A DNA stretch of 64,000 bases from Burkholderiales bacterium (GTDB lineage: Bacteria; Pseudomonadota; Gammaproteobacteria; Burkholderiales; SG8-41), in assembly GCA_030684405.1 (NCBI GenBank), contig JAUXYA010000021.1, forward strand, positions 248,001 to 312,000, given 5' to 3'. A model generated the notes under the pieces. It was not told the DNA's origin, did not search any database, and saw only the letters and a program-made list of their open reading frames with translations. A program made the translations under genes and the position numbers. Below are positions 19,066 to 29,928 of this stretch, piece by piece. Positions within the stretch are counted from its first letter, which is position 1, and every line of letters starts with the position of its first letter.

Positions 19066-20019
19066 TCAATCAGCACGGATGTTCCCGGCCTTCGCCACCT
19101 TCGTCCAGTTCGCGATCTCGCCGGCAACGAACTTCGAAAACTCCGCCGGATTGCTGCCGACCACTTCGCCGTGCTGCGCCTCGATGCGCTCGCGCACGTC
19201 AGCCAGTGCAACGACTTTCGCGGTCTCGGCACTGAGGCGGTTGAGAATCGCGCGCGGCGCCTGTGCCGGGGCGACAAGGCCGAACCAGGAGGTGGCATTG
19301 ACTGCGGCGAATCCGGCTTCTGCGGTGGTCGGCACCTCGGGCAGTGCGGCGACGCGCTTCGCACTGGTCACCGCCAGCGCACGCACCTTGCCATTACGCA
19401 GCTGCGGCACCGCCAGTGTCAGCGTCGGAAACACCATCGTGATCTGCCCGCCAAGCAGGCTGGCCATTGCCGGCGCCGCACCCTTGAACGGCACGTGCAG
19501 AATGCCGATACCGGCGGCGACCTTCAATTGCTCGCCGGCCATGTGCAGCGGGGTGCCGACACCACCGGAGCCAAAAGTCAGCTGTTCCGGTTTCGCCTTC
19601 GCCAGTTCGACGAGTTCGCGCATGGTGCGCGCTGCCACCGAGGGATGCACCACCAGAGCATTGGGCACGCTCATGACCTGGCTGATCGGTGCAAAGTCCT
19701 TCTGCACGTTAAACGGGAGTCTGGCGTAGATCGCGGGCACGATGCCGAAGGCAGTGTCGGCCATCAGCAGTGTATGACCATCGGGAGCACCCTTGGCGAC
19801 CAGTTCGGTGCCGATCAGCGAGCCGGCGCCGGGGCGGTTGTCGACGACGACACTCTGCCCCAGCAATTCAGCAAGCTTCGGTGCCGTCACCCGTGCCGCG
19901 AAATCCGTAGTGCCTCCTGGCGCATAAGCGACGACCAGGCGCAGGGGCCGCGTCGGATAATCCGCTGCGATTGCCCAAGAACAAGTATAAATAATCAATA
20001 AAAACAAATACTTATACAT
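19066..20019 (-). CDS. Bug-family (TctC) periplasmic solute receptor
   Basis: The 317-residue protein has a clear signal peptide (YKYLFLLIIYTCSWAIAA) followed by DYPTRPLRLVVAYAPGGTTDFAAR and VDNRPGAGSLIGTELVAKG, the Bug motifs. The ATG at 20019 follows AAGGAGATATA; a longer frame upstream is the shadow of the next gene. It begins 13 bases after the PrpE-like gene stops, so the receptor probably binds a carboxylate that the ligase activates. Its signal sequence is AT-rich (poly-lysine/tyrosine start) unlike the rest of the gene. Confidence 0.92.
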   Translation of the reverse strand: MYKYLFLLIIYTCSWAIAADYPTRPLRLVVAYAPGGTTDFAARVTAPKLAELLGQSVVVDNRPGAGSLIGTELVAKGAPDGHTLLMADTAFGIVPAIYARLPFNVQKDFAPISQVMSVPNALVVHPSVAARTMRELVELAKAKPEQLTFGSGGVGTPLHMAGEQLKVAAGIGILHVPFKGAAPAMASLLGGQITMVFPTLTLAVPQLRNGKVRALAVTSAKRVAALPEVPTTAEAGFAAVNATSWFGLVAPAQAPRAILNRLSAETAKVVALADVRERIEAQHGEVVGSNPAEFSKFVAGEIANWTKVAKAGNIRAD

Positions 20020-20032
20020 TATATCTCCTTTG

Positions 20033-21925
20033 TTACTTGAGCACTCCGCGGATTTGTTCCAGGGCCGCCGGATCCTCGATGGTGGTGAGGTCGCCGGGAT
20101 CGCGCCCCTCGGCCAGTGCCTGCAATGAGCGCCGCAGCAACTTGCCCGAACGCGTTTTCGGCAGCAGGTTGACGAACAGCACGCGTTTCGGCCGCGCGAT
20201 GCCACCGAGCTGGCGGTCGACCGCGGCGAGCACCTCCTGCTCCTGTTGCGCGCGGCGTTCGTCGCTGTCGATTTTTGTCGGGTCCTTCACCACCGCGAAA
20301 GCCAGCGGCATCTGTCCCTTTACCGGGTCGGCGACACCGACCACCGCGACTTCGGCAATGTTGGCATGCGACTGCACGGCCTCCTCGATCTCGCGGGTGC
20401 CGATGCGATGGCCGGCAACGTTGATGACATCGTCGGTACGGCCGAGGATGAAGGTGTAACCCTCCGCATCGCGCAGGCCCCAGTCGAAGGTCGAATACAG
20501 CAGCCGCTTCGGAAAAACGCGGAAATAGGTGTTGACGAAACGTTCGTCGTCGCCCCACACCGTGCTCATGCAGCCCGGCGGCAGCGGCGGCGCAATGGTC
20601 AGCACGCCCTTCTCGTCCGGCGCCGCTTCCGTCGCATCGGATTCGCGCAGCAGCTTCAGGTCATAACCGTAAACCGGAAAACCCGGGCTGCCGTATTTCA
20701 CCTGCGCCGCTTCGACCCCCGGTGCCAGCGACAGGATCGGCCAGCCGGTTTCGGTCTGCCAGTAGTGGTCGATCACCGGCTTGCCGATGGCCTCGTGCAG
20801 CCAGCGGTGGGTCGGTTCATCAAGCGGCTCGCCGGCGAGAAACAGGTGACGCAACGAGGACAGGTCGTATTTCCTCAGGTACGCGGGATCCTGCTTTTTC
20901 AGCACCCGCGCCGCGGTCGGCGAGGAAAACATGACGCTGACCTTGTGGTCCTGGACGATTTTCCACCAGATGCCGGCGTCGGGGCGGATCGGCAGTCCCT
21001 CGTAGAGGATCGTGGTCATGCCGTGAATCAGCGGCCCGTAGACGATGTAGGAATGGCCGACGACCCAGCCGACATCGGAAGTGGTGAACATCGTTTCTCC
21101 GGGTTTTCCGGCGTATAGATAGTCCATCGAGGCCGCCAGCGCCACTGCGTAACCGCCGGTGTCGCGCTGCACGCCCTTGGGTTTTCCGGTAGTGCCCGAG
21201 GTATAGAGGATGTACGAGGGTTCGTTCGATTCCAGCCAGGCCACCGGCACCTGGGCGCCGGCATGCGCCCGCGCCAGCGCCGCGTAATCAAGGTCGCGGC
21301 CTGCCACCGGCCGGTAGTCCGGATCGATGCCGCGATTGACCACCAGCACCTTCTGCGGCGGATGCCGCGCCAGGCGCAGCGCCTCGTTGACCAGCGGCTG
21401 GTAATGAATGGCCTTGCCGCCGCGCATGCCGGCATCCGCGGTCACCAGCAGAGTCGGCTTCGCGTCATCGATGCGCGAGGCGCAGCTCGCTGCAGCAAAG
21501 CCGCCGAACACCACCGAATGCACCGCGCCCAGCCGCGCGCAGGCGAGCATCGCGAATACCGCTTCGGGAATCATCGGCATGTCGAGCAGCACGCGGTCGC
21601 CGCGGCCGACACCCTGGGCGGCAATCACCGCCGCCATCGTGTTCACCGCTGAATGCAGCTCGCGGTAGGTCCAGGTCTGTCCGGCTCCGGTTTCGGTGGA
21701 AATGTAGACCAGCGCCGGCTGATCGGCGCGGGTCGAAAGGTGGCGGTCAACGGCGTTGTAACAGAGGTTGGTCTCACCGTCGACGAACCAGCGCGCGAAC
21801 GGTGGCCGGCTGTAGTCGAGCACCTGGTCGAAGCGGCGGTGCCAGTGGATGCGTCGCGCCTCTTCCGTCCAGAATGTTTCGTGGTCAGCAATGGAACGGC
21901 GGTGCAGCTCGGCGTAGGCGCCCAT
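20033..21925 (-). CDS. prpE: Propionyl-CoA synthetase-like acyl-CoA synthetase
   Basis: The protein of 630 residues has the ACS N-terminal domain (AELHRRSIADHETFWTEEARRIHWHRRFDQVLDYSRPPFARWF), the core [28 protein letters not shown], and TRSGKLLRR with the C-terminal catalytic lysine. The QRDTGGYAVAL stretch and length match PrpE-type propionyl-CoA synthetases more than acetyl-CoA synthetase. The ATG at 21925 has GGAGGAGAT directly upstream; a longer start at 21985 is less likely. It likely makes propionyl-CoA that the prpC/prpD genes at 36-39 kb could handle. Substrate specificity remains to be shown. Confidence 0.9.
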   Translation of the reverse strand: MGAYAELHRRSIADHETFWTEEARRIHWHRRFDQVLDYSRPPFARWFVDGETNLCYNAVDRHLSTRADQPALVYISTETGAGQTWTYRELHSAVNTMAAVIAAQGVGRGDRVLLDMPMIPEAVFAMLACARLGAVHSVVFGGFAAASCASRIDDAKPTLLVTADAGMRGGKAIHYQPLVNEALRLARHPPQKVLVVNRGIDPDYRPVAGRDLDYAALARAHAGAQVPVAWLESNEPSYILYTSGTTGKPKGVQRDTGGYAVALAASMDYLYAGKPGETMFTTSDVGWVVGHSYIVYGPLIHGMTTILYEGLPIRPDAGIWWKIVQDHKVSVMFSSPTAARVLKKQDPAYLRKYDLSSLRHLFLAGEPLDEPTHRWLHEAIGKPVIDHYWQTETGWPILSLAPGVEAAQVKYGSPGFPVYGYDLKLLRESDATEAAPDEKGVLTIAPPLPPGCMSTVWGDDERFVNTYFRVFPKRLLYSTFDWGLRDAEGYTFILGRTDDVINVAGHRIGTREIEEAVQSHANIAEVAVVGVADPVKGQMPLAFAVVKDPTKIDSDERRAQQEQEVLAAVDRQLGGIARPKRVLFVNLLPKTRSGKLLRRSLQALAEGRDPGDLTTIEDPAALEQIRGVLK

Positions 21926-22001
21926 ATCTCCTCCTGAAGTCGGCGCGGCCCCGTGTTTTTTGCCCGGGTTTCCGCACAGGGCCATTATGGCCTGTCGGGT
22001 C

Positions 22002-22991
22002 TTACAACATCCTGACCACTGCGCGGCCGCGGATTTCGCCCTTCAGCATGCGCTGGAAATATCCCGGCAGATCCTCCAGCGTGATCGTGTGCGCAATGTC
22101 GGCGAGGTGGCGCGGCTTGAGGTCGCTCGCCAGCCGCGCCCAGACCCGCCGCCGCAGCGGCATGGGCGTAGTCACCGAGTCCACGCCGATCAGGCGCAGA
22201 CCGCGCAGGATGAAGGGCAGCACCGTGGTCTTGAGTTCAATGCCTCCGGCATTGCCGAAGCTGGCGATCAGTCCCTGCGGCGCCAGCGTGCGCGTGAGCC
22301 AGCCGAGCTGCTCGCCGCCGACCGAGTCGAAGGCGGCCGCCCACAGCGGCTTTTCCAGCGGGCGGCTGCCATAGTCGATGGCTTTGCGGTCGAGAATTTC
22401 GGCAGCACCAAGCTTCTTCAGGAATTCCTGTTCCCCTGTCTTGCCGGTAACCGCGGTGATGCCGTAACCCCTGGCGGCCAGCATGTCGATGAGCAGGCTC
22501 GCCACGCCGCCGGTGGCGCCGTTGACCAGCACCTTGCCGTTGTTCGATGCGAGGCCGTTCAGTTCCAGCAGTTCGATGGCCAGGCCCGCGGTATAGCCGG
22601 CCGTGCCCAGTGCCATCGCGTCAAACAGCGTCAGTCCCTGCGGCAGCGGAACCACCCAGTCGGCAGGCACACGGCAGATTTCCGAGAAACCGCCGTCGTG
22701 GGCGACACCCATGTCGTAGCTGGTGCAGATGACCTCATCGCCCGTCCTGAAGCGGGCGTCGCTGGAACTGATGACCGTGCCGGCGGCGTCGATGCCGCCG
22801 GTCAGCGGATAGCTGCGAATGATCTTGCCGCCGGCACCGGTGGCGGCCAGCGCATCCTTGAAATTGACGCTGGAATACGCAGTGCGGAAAAGCACTTCAC
22901 CGCGGCCGATATCCGAAACCGGCATCTCCTCAACGCGGCCGGCTACCGTGTTGTTGTCGTTGTGGATCCGGTACGCCTTGCAGCGGTCCAT
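22002..22991 (-). CDS. acuI: Acrylyl-CoA reductase AcuI/YhdH-type quinone oxidoreductase
   Basis: The 329-residue medium-chain reductase has the YhdH/AcuI pattern: FRTAYSSVNFKDALAATG, YPLTGGIDAAGTVISS, NGATGGVASLLIDMLAARGYGITAVTGK (NADPH-binding fold) and GLRLIGVDSV near the end. No zinc-binding cysteines are present, as expected. AcuI reduces acrylyl-CoA to propionyl-CoA, which fits the PrpE-like gene 76 bases downstream. The ATG at 22991 has GGAG 6-7 bases upstream; the 16 extra residues of a longer frame are not conserved. The symbol is by family resemblance. Confidence 0.82.
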   Translation of the reverse strand: MDRCKAYRIHNDNNTVAGRVEEMPVSDIGRGEVLFRTAYSSVNFKDALAATGAGGKIIRSYPLTGGIDAAGTVISSSDARFRTGDEVICTSYDMGVAHDGGFSEICRVPADWVVPLPQGLTLFDAMALGTAGYTAGLAIELLELNGLASNNGKVLVNGATGGVASLLIDMLAARGYGITAVTGKTGEQEFLKKLGAAEILDRKAIDYGSRPLEKPLWAAAFDSVGGEQLGWLTRTLAPQGLIASFGNAGGIELKTTVLPFILRGLRLIGVDSVTTPMPLRRRVWARLASDLKPRHLADIAHTITLEDLPGYFQRMLKGEIRGRAVVRML

Positions 22992-23039
22992 GAGTTTCTC
23001 CTCCGTGAGTCCGGTTACCAGACCGGATACTACGACCAA

Positions 23040-24140
23040 TCAGGGCAGGTGCGGCTGCGCCAGGTACTGCCGGGTCTGCATTTCGGTGAGCCGGCTCGCC
23101 AGGCGTTCCTTCAAAGAGGCATTGAGGTGTGCCTGGAAACCATCGCTGTCGGCGGCCTCGGCGACCAATTCTTCCACCGGCACCGCGGCACCCAGCATCA
23201 GCTTGACCCGCCGGTCATAGAACTCGTCGACCAGCCAGACGAAGCGCCGCAGCGTGTCACTGTCATTTTCGGTGAAGCGCGGTACACCGGAGATCAACAC
23301 CGTGTGGTAACGCCGTGACAGTTCGATGTAATCCGGCTTGCCGCGCGGTCCGGCGCAGAGTTCAGGAAAGTCGAACCAGGCCACCCCCGGCGCGTGGCGG
23401 CGCACGTGGATCAGGCGATCCTCGATGTCGAGCGGCGTATCGTCGCCGGCGTCACTGGCGATGTGGGCGAAGGCGTCGGCCAGGCGGCGGTCGGCCTCGG
23501 GTCCGAGGTGATAGGTGCCGGCCTTCTCCAGTTCGCGCAAACGGTAATCGGTGCCGGTGTCGACGTTGACCACGGCCATGCGCTCAATGATGAGGTCGAT
23601 CGCCGGCAGGAACATCACGCGTTGCAAACCATGCCGGTAGAGTTCCCGCGGCTCGAAGTTCGACGTGGTCAGCAGCACCACGCCCTCTTCCATCAACCCC
23701 TCCAGCAGGCGCCGCATCAGCATGGCGTCGGTGATGTCGGTGACGTGGAATTCGTCGAGGCAGAGGATCTTCGCTTCTGCAGCGATGTCGCGTGCGACCA
23801 GTGCCATCGGCGACTCCTGGCCCTGGTGTGCCAGCAACGCCTTGTGGATCTCCTGCATGAAGCGGTGGAAATGCACGCGCTTCTTGGTCACGTCCGGCAC
23901 GAAGGCGAAGAAACCGTCCATCAGGAAACTCTTGCCGCGCCCGACACCGCCCCACAGGTAGACGCCACGTACGCTACGGTTGCGGTTCAGGAAACTGAGC
24001 AGGCCGCGCCGCTGCTGGCGCTGGTCAAGTTCATCGTGGACACGCTGCAGTTCGCGCGCGGCAGCGAACTGAGCCGCGTCCGGCATGAAGCCGTGCTCGG
24101 CGGCGCGGGCGCGCAGGAAATGGAGAAAATCGGCGGCCAA
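23040..24140 (-). CDS. zapE: ZapE-family (AFG1-like) cell-division ATPase
   Basis: The 366-residue P-loop ATPase has Walker A GGVGRGKS at residues 64-71, Walker B LCLDEFHV, and the ZapE blocks YLWGGVGRGKSFLMDGFF and ISGVPRFTENDSDTLRRFVWLVDEFYDR. ZapE acts at the Z-ring and in envelope stress in Escherichia coli. It lies 42 bases after lpd as the last gene of the TCA operon, a placement seen in many betaproteobacteria. The start is a TTG at 24140, without a clear ribosome binding site; an ATG at 24086 is an alternative. Confidence 0.9.
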   Translation of the reverse strand: MAADFLHFLRARAAEHGFMPDAAQFAAARELQRVHDELDQRQQRRGLLSFLNRNRSVRGVYLWGGVGRGKSFLMDGFFAFVPDVTKKRVHFHRFMQEIHKALLAHQGQESPMALVARDIAAEAKILCLDEFHVTDITDAMLMRRLLEGLMEEGVVLLTTSNFEPRELYRHGLQRVMFLPAIDLIIERMAVVNVDTGTDYRLRELEKAGTYHLGPEADRRLADAFAHIASDAGDDTPLDIEDRLIHVRRHAPGVAWFDFPELCAGPRGKPDYIELSRRYHTVLISGVPRFTENDSDTLRRFVWLVDEFYDRRVKLMLGAAVPVEELVAEAADSDGFQAHLNASLKERLASRLTEMQTRQYLAQPHLP

Positions 24141-24182
24141 TGGGAAAATCCGGAAACCGGCGCGGAAAACCCGCGCCGTGGA

Positions 24183-25607
24183 TTACAGGTTGAGAGTCCG
24201 GTTGTCGACCGCCAAGGCCGCTTCCTTCATCGCCTCGGACAACGAAGGGTGGGCGTGGCAGATCATCGCGATGTCTTCCGACGCTGCGCCAAATTCCATC
24301 GCCACCACGGCTTCAGCGATCAGTTCGGAGGCCATCGGACCAATGATATGCACGCCGAGGATGCGGTCGGTTGCTGCATCGGCGAGGATCTTGACGAAGC
24401 CGGTGGTATCGCCCAGTGCCCGGGCGCGGCCATTGGCCATGAACGGGAAGGAACCGGCGCGATACTTGACGCCCTCCTCCTTCAGCTGCTGTTCGGTCCT
24501 GCCCACCCAGGCGATTTCCGGTGAGGTGTAGATCACCCAGGGCACGGTATTGAAATCGACGTGGCCATGTTTGCCGGCGATGCGTTCGGCCACCGCGACA
24601 CCTTCCTCCTCCGCCTTGTGCGCAAGCATCGGGCCGCGCACCACGTCACCCACCGCCCAGACATTGCCGAGGTTGGTTTTGCAATCGCCGTCGACAGCAA
24701 CAAAACCGCGCTCGTCGAGCTTGAGCCCTACCGCATTGCCATTGAGGCCGTGGGTATAGGGCACACGGCCGATCGACACGATCAATTTATCGACAGTCAG
24801 GGTCTGCGCCGCGCCGGCACTGTCGGTATATTCAACGGTAACGTTTTTCCTGGCGGTGATCTTGCCGACCTTGACACCGGTGTGGATCGCCAGGCCCTGC
24901 TTGGTGAACACCTTCAGCGCTTCCTTCGCCACCTGCTCGTCAACCGTACCGAGGAAGGCCGGCAGCGCCTCCAGCACGGTCACTTCGGCACCGAGGCGGC
25001 GCCACACGCTGCCCATCTCGAGGCCGATGACGCCGGCTCCGATGACGCCCAGCTTCTTCGGTGTCTCGCCGATCGCCAGCGCACCGGTGTTGTCGAGGAT
25101 CAGCTTGTTGTCAAAAGGGATGTCGGGTAAAGCGCGTGGCGTGGAGCCGGTGGCAATGATCACGTGTTTTGCGGTCAGCACATCGGCGGTCTTGCCCGAC
25201 ACCTGGATCTGCCACGCACCTGCCGAGCCACCGGCGAAGGCACCCCGGCCGTGAAAAAAAATCACCTTGTTCTTCTTGAACAGGTAGAGGATGCCATCGT
25301 TGTTCTGTTTGACGACCTTGTCCTTGCGCTTGAGCATCTGCGCGACATCGATCGCAAGGCCCTTGACCTGAATGCCGTGCTCGGCAAAGGCATGGCCGGC
25401 GTGGTCGAAGTTCTCGGAGGACTGCAGCAGCGCCTTCGACGGAATGCAGCCGACGTTGGTACAGGTGCCGCCGGGCGCGGGTTTGCCTTCCGGGGTGCTC
25501 CACTCATCGATGCAGGCGACCTGCATTCCCAGTTGAGCCGCGCGAATTGCTGCAATATATCCGCCGGGACCGGCACCGATGACGACTACGTCGAATGATT
25601 TGGACAT
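24183..25607 (-). CDS. lpd: Dihydrolipoamide dehydrogenase (E3)
   Basis: The 474-residue flavoprotein has the FAD-binding [17 protein letters not shown] (residues 11-27), the redox disulfide Cys49/Cys54 in [13 protein letters not shown], the NAD domain [20 protein letters not shown], and the C-terminal [15 protein letters not shown] with the active-site base. It reoxidises the lipoyl group of E2 (OdhB) and passes electrons to NAD. It is the third gene of the 2-oxoglutarate dehydrogenase set. It is also the only E3 in this window, so it may serve the complex at 14-17 kb as well. Confidence 0.96.
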   Translation of the reverse strand: MSKSFDVVVIGAGPGGYIAAIRAAQLGMQVACIDEWSTPEGKPAPGGTCTNVGCIPSKALLQSSENFDHAGHAFAEHGIQVKGLAIDVAQMLKRKDKVVKQNNDGILYLFKKNKVIFFHGRGAFAGGSAGAWQIQVSGKTADVLTAKHVIIATGSTPRALPDIPFDNKLILDNTGALAIGETPKKLGVIGAGVIGLEMGSVWRRLGAEVTVLEALPAFLGTVDEQVAKEALKVFTKQGLAIHTGVKVGKITARKNVTVEYTDSAGAAQTLTVDKLIVSIGRVPYTHGLNGNAVGLKLDERGFVAVDGDCKTNLGNVWAVGDVVRGPMLAHKAEEEGVAVAERIAGKHGHVDFNTVPWVIYTSPEIAWVGRTEQQLKEEGVKYRAGSFPFMANGRARALGDTTGFVKILADAATDRILGVHIIGPMASELIAEAVVAMEFGAASEDIAMICHAHPSLSEAMKEAALAVDNRTLNL

Positions 25608-25611
25608 GGCT

Positions 25612-25722
25612 TTTAGTGAACAGTGAGCGGTAAGCAGTGAGCAGTGAGCAGTGAGCAGTGAGCGGGAACGGCATCAGGCGAGCGTTTTTCCGCTCACCGC
25701 TTACCGTTCACCACTCACCCCT
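25612..25722. repeat. GTGAGC-type intergenic repeat, copy 1
   Basis: Between odhB and lpd lies a run of seven-base units GTGAGCA (four close copies near 25628-25660) preceded by AGTGAACAGTGAGCGGTAAG. Its end (25690-25720, CGCTCACCGCTTACCGTTCACC) is the reverse complement of the start, giving a long imperfect hairpin. A second copy lies at 37540-37650. It contains no gene. Confidence 0.8.
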
Positions 25723-26964
25723 TCAAATATCGAGCAGCAACCGCGCCGGATCTTCCAGCGCATCCTTCATCGCCACCAGCGACAGCACGGCTTCGCGGCC
25801 ATCGATAATGCGGTGATCGTAGGACAGCGCGAGGTAATTCATTGGCCGGATGACGATCTGACCGTTTTCGACCACGGGGCGCTCCTTGGTCGCATGCACA
25901 CCGAGGATCGCGCTCTGCGGCGGATTGATGATTGGCGTCGACAGCATGGAGCCGAACACGCCGCCGTTGGATATCGAGAAGGTGCCACCGGTCAGTTCCT
26001 CGATGGTCAGCTTGCCGTCCTGGGCGCGTTTGCCGTATTCGGCGATTTGCTTCTCGATATCGGCAAGCGTCATCTGGTCGCAGTTGCGCAGGATGGGCAC
26101 CACCAGTCCGCGCGGGCTGCCCACCGCCATGCCGATGTCGTAGTAGCCGTGGTAGACAATATCGTTGCCGTCAATGGAGGCGTTGACCAAGGGGTATTTC
26201 TTCAGCGCATACACCGCGGCCTTGACGAAGAAGGACATGAAGCCGAGCTTGACGCCGTGCTCCTTTTCGAAACGGTCCTTGTACTTGTTGCGCAGCTCCA
26301 TCACCGGCTGCATGTTGACCTCGTTGAACGTGGTCAGGATCGCGGCCGTGGACTGCGACTGCACCAGGCGCTCCGCAATACGCGCACGCAGGCGCGACAT
26401 CGGCACACGCTGCTCCGCACGCTCGCCCAGGTCGCCGAGGTCGACGGCCGGGGCCGGGCGCGCTGCGGCGGTTGCTGGCGCTGCCGGAGTCGCGGGTTTG
26501 TCGCCGCCTGCCTGGGTAGATCCTTCCACCACCTGCAGCACGTCACCCTTGGTGACGCGGCCACCGCGGCCGCTCCCGCTGATCGAGGCCGTGTCTATGT
26601 TTTTCTCGGCTGCGAGTTTCTGCGCCGAAGGCATAGCGGGGGCGCCGGGCGCGGACTTGGCCGGTGCAGCTGCAGCGGGTGCCGCCGCAACTGCAGGAGC
26701 TTCCACCTTGCCCGCTGCGGGCTTGGCCTCGGTGTCGATGGTGGCGATGACTTCATTGCTGGTCACCGTACCGCCGTCCGCCTTGACGATCTTCACCAGC
26801 ACGCCCGCCTGTGGTGCCGGCGTCTCGAGCACGACCTTGTCGGTCTCGATGTCGACCAGGTTCTCGTCACGCTTGACGTATTCGCCGGTTTTCTTGTGCC
26901 ACGACACCAGCGTCGCCTCGGCTACGGATTCCGAGAGTTGCGGCACTTTTACATCGACGAGCAT
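25723..26964 (-). CDS. odhB: Dihydrolipoamide succinyltransferase (E2 of 2-oxoglutarate dehydrogenase)
   Basis: The 413-residue protein has a lipoyl domain ([16 protein letters not shown], lipoylated Lys43 in [10 protein letters not shown]), an Ala/Pro-rich linker, a subunit-binding domain ([20 protein letters not shown]) and a catalytic domain ending [13 protein letters not shown] with the active-site His and Asp. The LSESVAEAT motif distinguishes SucB/OdhB from pyruvate dehydrogenase E2. It transfers succinyl to CoA in the TCA cycle. It is downstream of odhA by 35 bases, with a distinctive AT-rich leader (see findings). Confidence 0.96.
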   Translation of the reverse strand: MLVDVKVPQLSESVAEATLVSWHKKTGEYVKRDENLVDIETDKVVLETPAPQAGVLVKIVKADGGTVTSNEVIATIDTEAKPAAGKVEAPAVAAAPAAAAPAKSAPGAPAMPSAQKLAAEKNIDTASISGSGRGGRVTKGDVLQVVEGSTQAGGDKPATPAAPATAAARPAPAVDLGDLGERAEQRVPMSRLRARIAERLVQSQSTAAILTTFNEVNMQPVMELRNKYKDRFEKEHGVKLGFMSFFVKAAVYALKKYPLVNASIDGNDIVYHGYYDIGMAVGSPRGLVVPILRNCDQMTLADIEKQIAEYGKRAQDGKLTIEELTGGTFSISNGGVFGSMLSTPIINPPQSAILGVHATKERPVVENGQIVIRPMNYLALSYDHRIIDGREAVLSLVAMKDALEDPARLLLDI

Positions 26965-26999
26965 GATTACTCCATAACCTGTTGATTTAATTGATGAAT

Positions 27000-29876
27000 T
27001 TAAAATTCTTCGCCTTCGGCCAACGGCCGCGGCTTGAATGCACGCGGCTGGCTGCCGCCCGACAGCGTCAGTGCCTGGTCGACCAGTTCCTTCTGCTGCT
27101 TGTCGTGCAGCGACTTGTATCCGGCTGCCGGCGAAGCCGATGAATCACGCCCGGCGTAGTACATTTTCTGGTGCGGCAGCAGATGGCGCATCAGGTAGTG
27201 CTGGATATGCCGCCAGGCACCCTGGTTACGCGGCTCTTCCTGGCACCAGACGATTTCCTTGGCGTTCTTGTAACGCACGATCTGCGCGCGGAACTCCTCG
27301 TGCGCAAAGGGATAGAGCTGTGCGATGCGCACCAGCGGCAGGTTCTCGATACCCCGGGCACGTCGCTCGGAACGCAGGTCGTAATAGACCTTGCCGCTGC
27401 AGAAAATTACCCGCTCCGCCTTCTCCGGATCAATCTCGCGCGCATCCCAGTCTTCGTTGACCGGGTTGAACCTGTCGTTGGCAAACTCTTCAAGCGGTGA
27501 CACCGATTCCTTGTGGCGCAGCAGGCTTTTCGGCGAGAAGATGACCAGCGGCTTGCGGTATGGACGGATCATTTGCCGACGCAGCAGGTAATACATCTGC
27601 ACCGGGGTCGCCGGTACGCAGACCTGCATGTTGTAGTCAGCGCAGAGTTGCAGAAAACGTTCGATACGGCCCGATGAATGTTCGGGGCCCGCGCCCTCAT
27701 AGCCGTGCGGCAACATCATCGTCAGGGCGCACATGCGCCCCCACTTCACCTCGCCTGAAGCGATGAACTGGTCAATCACCACCTGCGCGCCGTTGACGAA
27801 GTCGCCGTACTGGGCTTCCCAGATCACCAGTTCCCTGGGGCTAGATGTCGAATAACCGTATTCAAAGCCAAGCACACCTTCTTCCGACAGCACCGAATCG
27901 ATGACCACGAAATCACCCTGGTCGGTGGACAGGTGCTGCAAGGGCATCCAGGTGCCCTGATCCCAATGCTCCCGGCTCTGATCGTGCAGCACCGCATGGC
28001 GATGGAAAAAAGTGCCTCGCCCCGAATCCTGGCCCGAAAGCCGCACCGAGTAGCCCTCGGTCAGCAGCGTGGCATAAGCCAGCGTTTCGGCCATGCCCCA
28101 ATCCAGCGGCAGCTTGCCTTCCGCCATCAAGCGGCGGTCCTGCATGATTTTCTCGACCCGCGGATGCAGCTTGAAGCTGGCCGGCACTTCGCAGACCTTG
28201 CGCGCCAGTGCCTGCAACTTCTCTAGCGGAAGCCGGGTATCGTCGTTCTCGTTCCACTTGCTGCCCTTGTAAGCGCTCCAGTCGGTTTCAAAGGGCGGCC
28301 TGTAGTTCGACAGGATCGTCTTGTTGGTGTGGTAGCCATGGTCCAGCGCGTCGCGGAACTCGGCGACCATCTGGTCCGCCTCGACTTCGGTAACCACGCC
28401 TTCGCCGATCAACCGGTCAGCGTAGACCTTTCGCGACGTCGGATGGCTGTGTATACGCCGGTACATCAGCGGCTGGGTGACCATCGGCTCATCCTGCTCG
28501 TTGTGCCCGAGACGCCGGTAGCAGATCAGGTCGATCACCACATCCTTCTTGAACTTCATGCGGTATTCGAGTGCGATCTCTGTAGCAAAGCAGATGGCCT
28601 CGGGATCGTCGCCATTGACGTGGAAAATCGGCACTTCCAGCATCTTCACGACATCAGAACAGTACAGCGAGGAACGCGAGTCACGCGGATCCGAGGTGGT
28701 GAAGCCAATCTGGTTGTTGATGATGATATGCACAGTGCCGCCCGTGCCGTAGCCCCGGGTCTCGGCGAAATTCAGCACTTCCTGGATCACACCCTGCCCC
28801 GAGAATGCTGCATCGCCGTGGATCAGCACAGGCAGCACCTGCGAGCCATCGTGGTCCTTGCGGCGGTGCTGGCGCGCGCGCACCGAACCCTCAACCACCG
28901 GATTCACGATCTCGAGGTGCGAGGGATTGAAGGCAACGGTGACGTGCATTGGACCGCCGGACGTCATCACGTTCGACGAGAAACCATCATGGTACTTGAC
29001 GTCGCCGGCGAGCACGTCGGGCTGCTGCTTGCCTTCGAAGGACGAGAACAGGGCCTTGGGCATCTTGCCGAGGGTGTTCACCAGCACGTTGAGTCGCCCG
29101 CGATGCGCCATCCCGATCACCAGCTCCTGCACGCCGGCGGATCCCGCACGCTGCAGCAGGTGGTCGAGCATCGGGATCAGGCCTTCGCCCCCCTCCAGCG
29201 AGAAACGCGTCTGACCGACGAACTTGGCATTGAGGTATTTCTCCAGCGTCTCGGCAGCAGTCAGTCGGTCTAGCAGGTGCCTCTTGTAAGTCGCGTCGTA
29301 GGTCGGCTGGCCGCGAGTCGGCTCCAGTTTCTCCGACATCCAGCGTTTCTGCGGGATGTCGGATATATACATGTACTCGACGCCGATGGTACGGCAGTAG
29401 GTATCGCGCAGGAACTGCAGGATTTCACGCAAGGTGGCCTTCGCCGGGCCATGCAGCGTTCCGGTGTCAAACACCTTGTCCATGTCACCCTCGGTCAGGC
29501 CGTAATGGGCCGGATCGAGCTCAGCAATTGCCGGTTTCTCCATCCGCTGCAGCGGGTCAATGTCGGCAACGCGGATGCCCTGAAAGCGGTAGGCAGAGAT
29601 GAGCTGCATCACCGAGAACTGCTTTTGCAGATTGCGCTGCGCGGCCTCGCCCCCGCCACCGGGCCGCTGGCTGCGCGCGAGGTCGATGAAGCGCTGCTGC
29701 ACCTCGGAATGCACAACGTCGACCGGGCCATCGTCGAGTTTCTGCAATTCGTCGAAGTAGCCGCGCCAGCGCGACTCCACCGATTGCGGATCCTTCAGGT
29801 ACTGTTCGTACAAGCCTTCCACGAACGGCGCATTGGCGCCGAACAGCAGAGAGGTTCCGCGTGATTCCTTGATCAT
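27000..29876 (-). CDS. odhA: 2-oxoglutarate dehydrogenase E1
   Basis: The 958-residue protein matches SucA/OdhA in length and carries [43 protein letters not shown] (thiamine diphosphate site) and the C-terminal [13 protein letters not shown]. It decarboxylates 2-oxoglutarate and loads the succinyl group on OdhB. The ATG at 29876 ([17 protein letters not shown]) is chosen because the 32 residues ahead of it are not conserved. It follows gltA by 52 bases in the leftward TCA operon. Confidence 0.96.
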   Translation of the reverse strand: MIKESRGTSLLFGANAPFVEGLYEQYLKDPQSVESRWRGYFDELQKLDDGPVDVVHSEVQQRFIDLARSQRPGGGGEAAQRNLQKQFSVMQLISAYRFQGIRVADIDPLQRMEKPAIAELDPAHYGLTEGDMDKVFDTGTLHGPAKATLREILQFLRDTYCRTIGVEYMYISDIPQKRWMSEKLEPTRGQPTYDATYKRHLLDRLTAAETLEKYLNAKFVGQTRFSLEGGEGLIPMLDHLLQRAGSAGVQELVIGMAHRGRLNVLVNTLGKMPKALFSSFEGKQQPDVLAGDVKYHDGFSSNVMTSGGPMHVTVAFNPSHLEIVNPVVEGSVRARQHRRKDHDGSQVLPVLIHGDAAFSGQGVIQEVLNFAETRGYGTGGTVHIIINNQIGFTTSDPRDSRSSLYCSDVVKMLEVPIFHVNGDDPEAICFATEIALEYRMKFKKDVVIDLICYRRLGHNEQDEPMVTQPLMYRRIHSHPTSRKVYADRLIGEGVVTEVEADQMVAEFRDALDHGYHTNKTILSNYRPPFETDWSAYKGSKWNENDDTRLPLEKLQALARKVCEVPASFKLHPRVEKIMQDRRLMAEGKLPLDWGMAETLAYATLLTEGYSVRLSGQDSGRGTFFHRHAVLHDQSREHWDQGTWMPLQHLSTDQGDFVVIDSVLSEEGVLGFEYGYSTSSPRELVIWEAQYGDFVNGAQVVIDQFIASGEVKWGRMCALTMMLPHGYEGAGPEHSSGRIERFLQLCADYNMQVCVPATPVQMYYLLRRQMIRPYRKPLVIFSPKSLLRHKESVSPLEEFANDRFNPVNEDWDAREIDPEKAERVIFCSGKVYYDLRSERRARGIENLPLVRIAQLYPFAHEEFRAQIVRYKNAKEIVWCQEEPRNQGAWRHIQHYLMRHLLPHQKMYYAGRDSSASPAAGYKSLHDKQQKELVDQALTLSGGSQPRAFKPRPLAEGEEF

Positions 29877-29928
29877 GTCTGCACCTGATGAAAAAGCGCC
29901 CCGCTGCATGCAGGGCGCCGGCCACTCT

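Noticed and set aside
25612-25722. CRISPR-like direct repeats
   Set aside because: Units are seven bases in direct tandem without spacers, and no cas genes are present.
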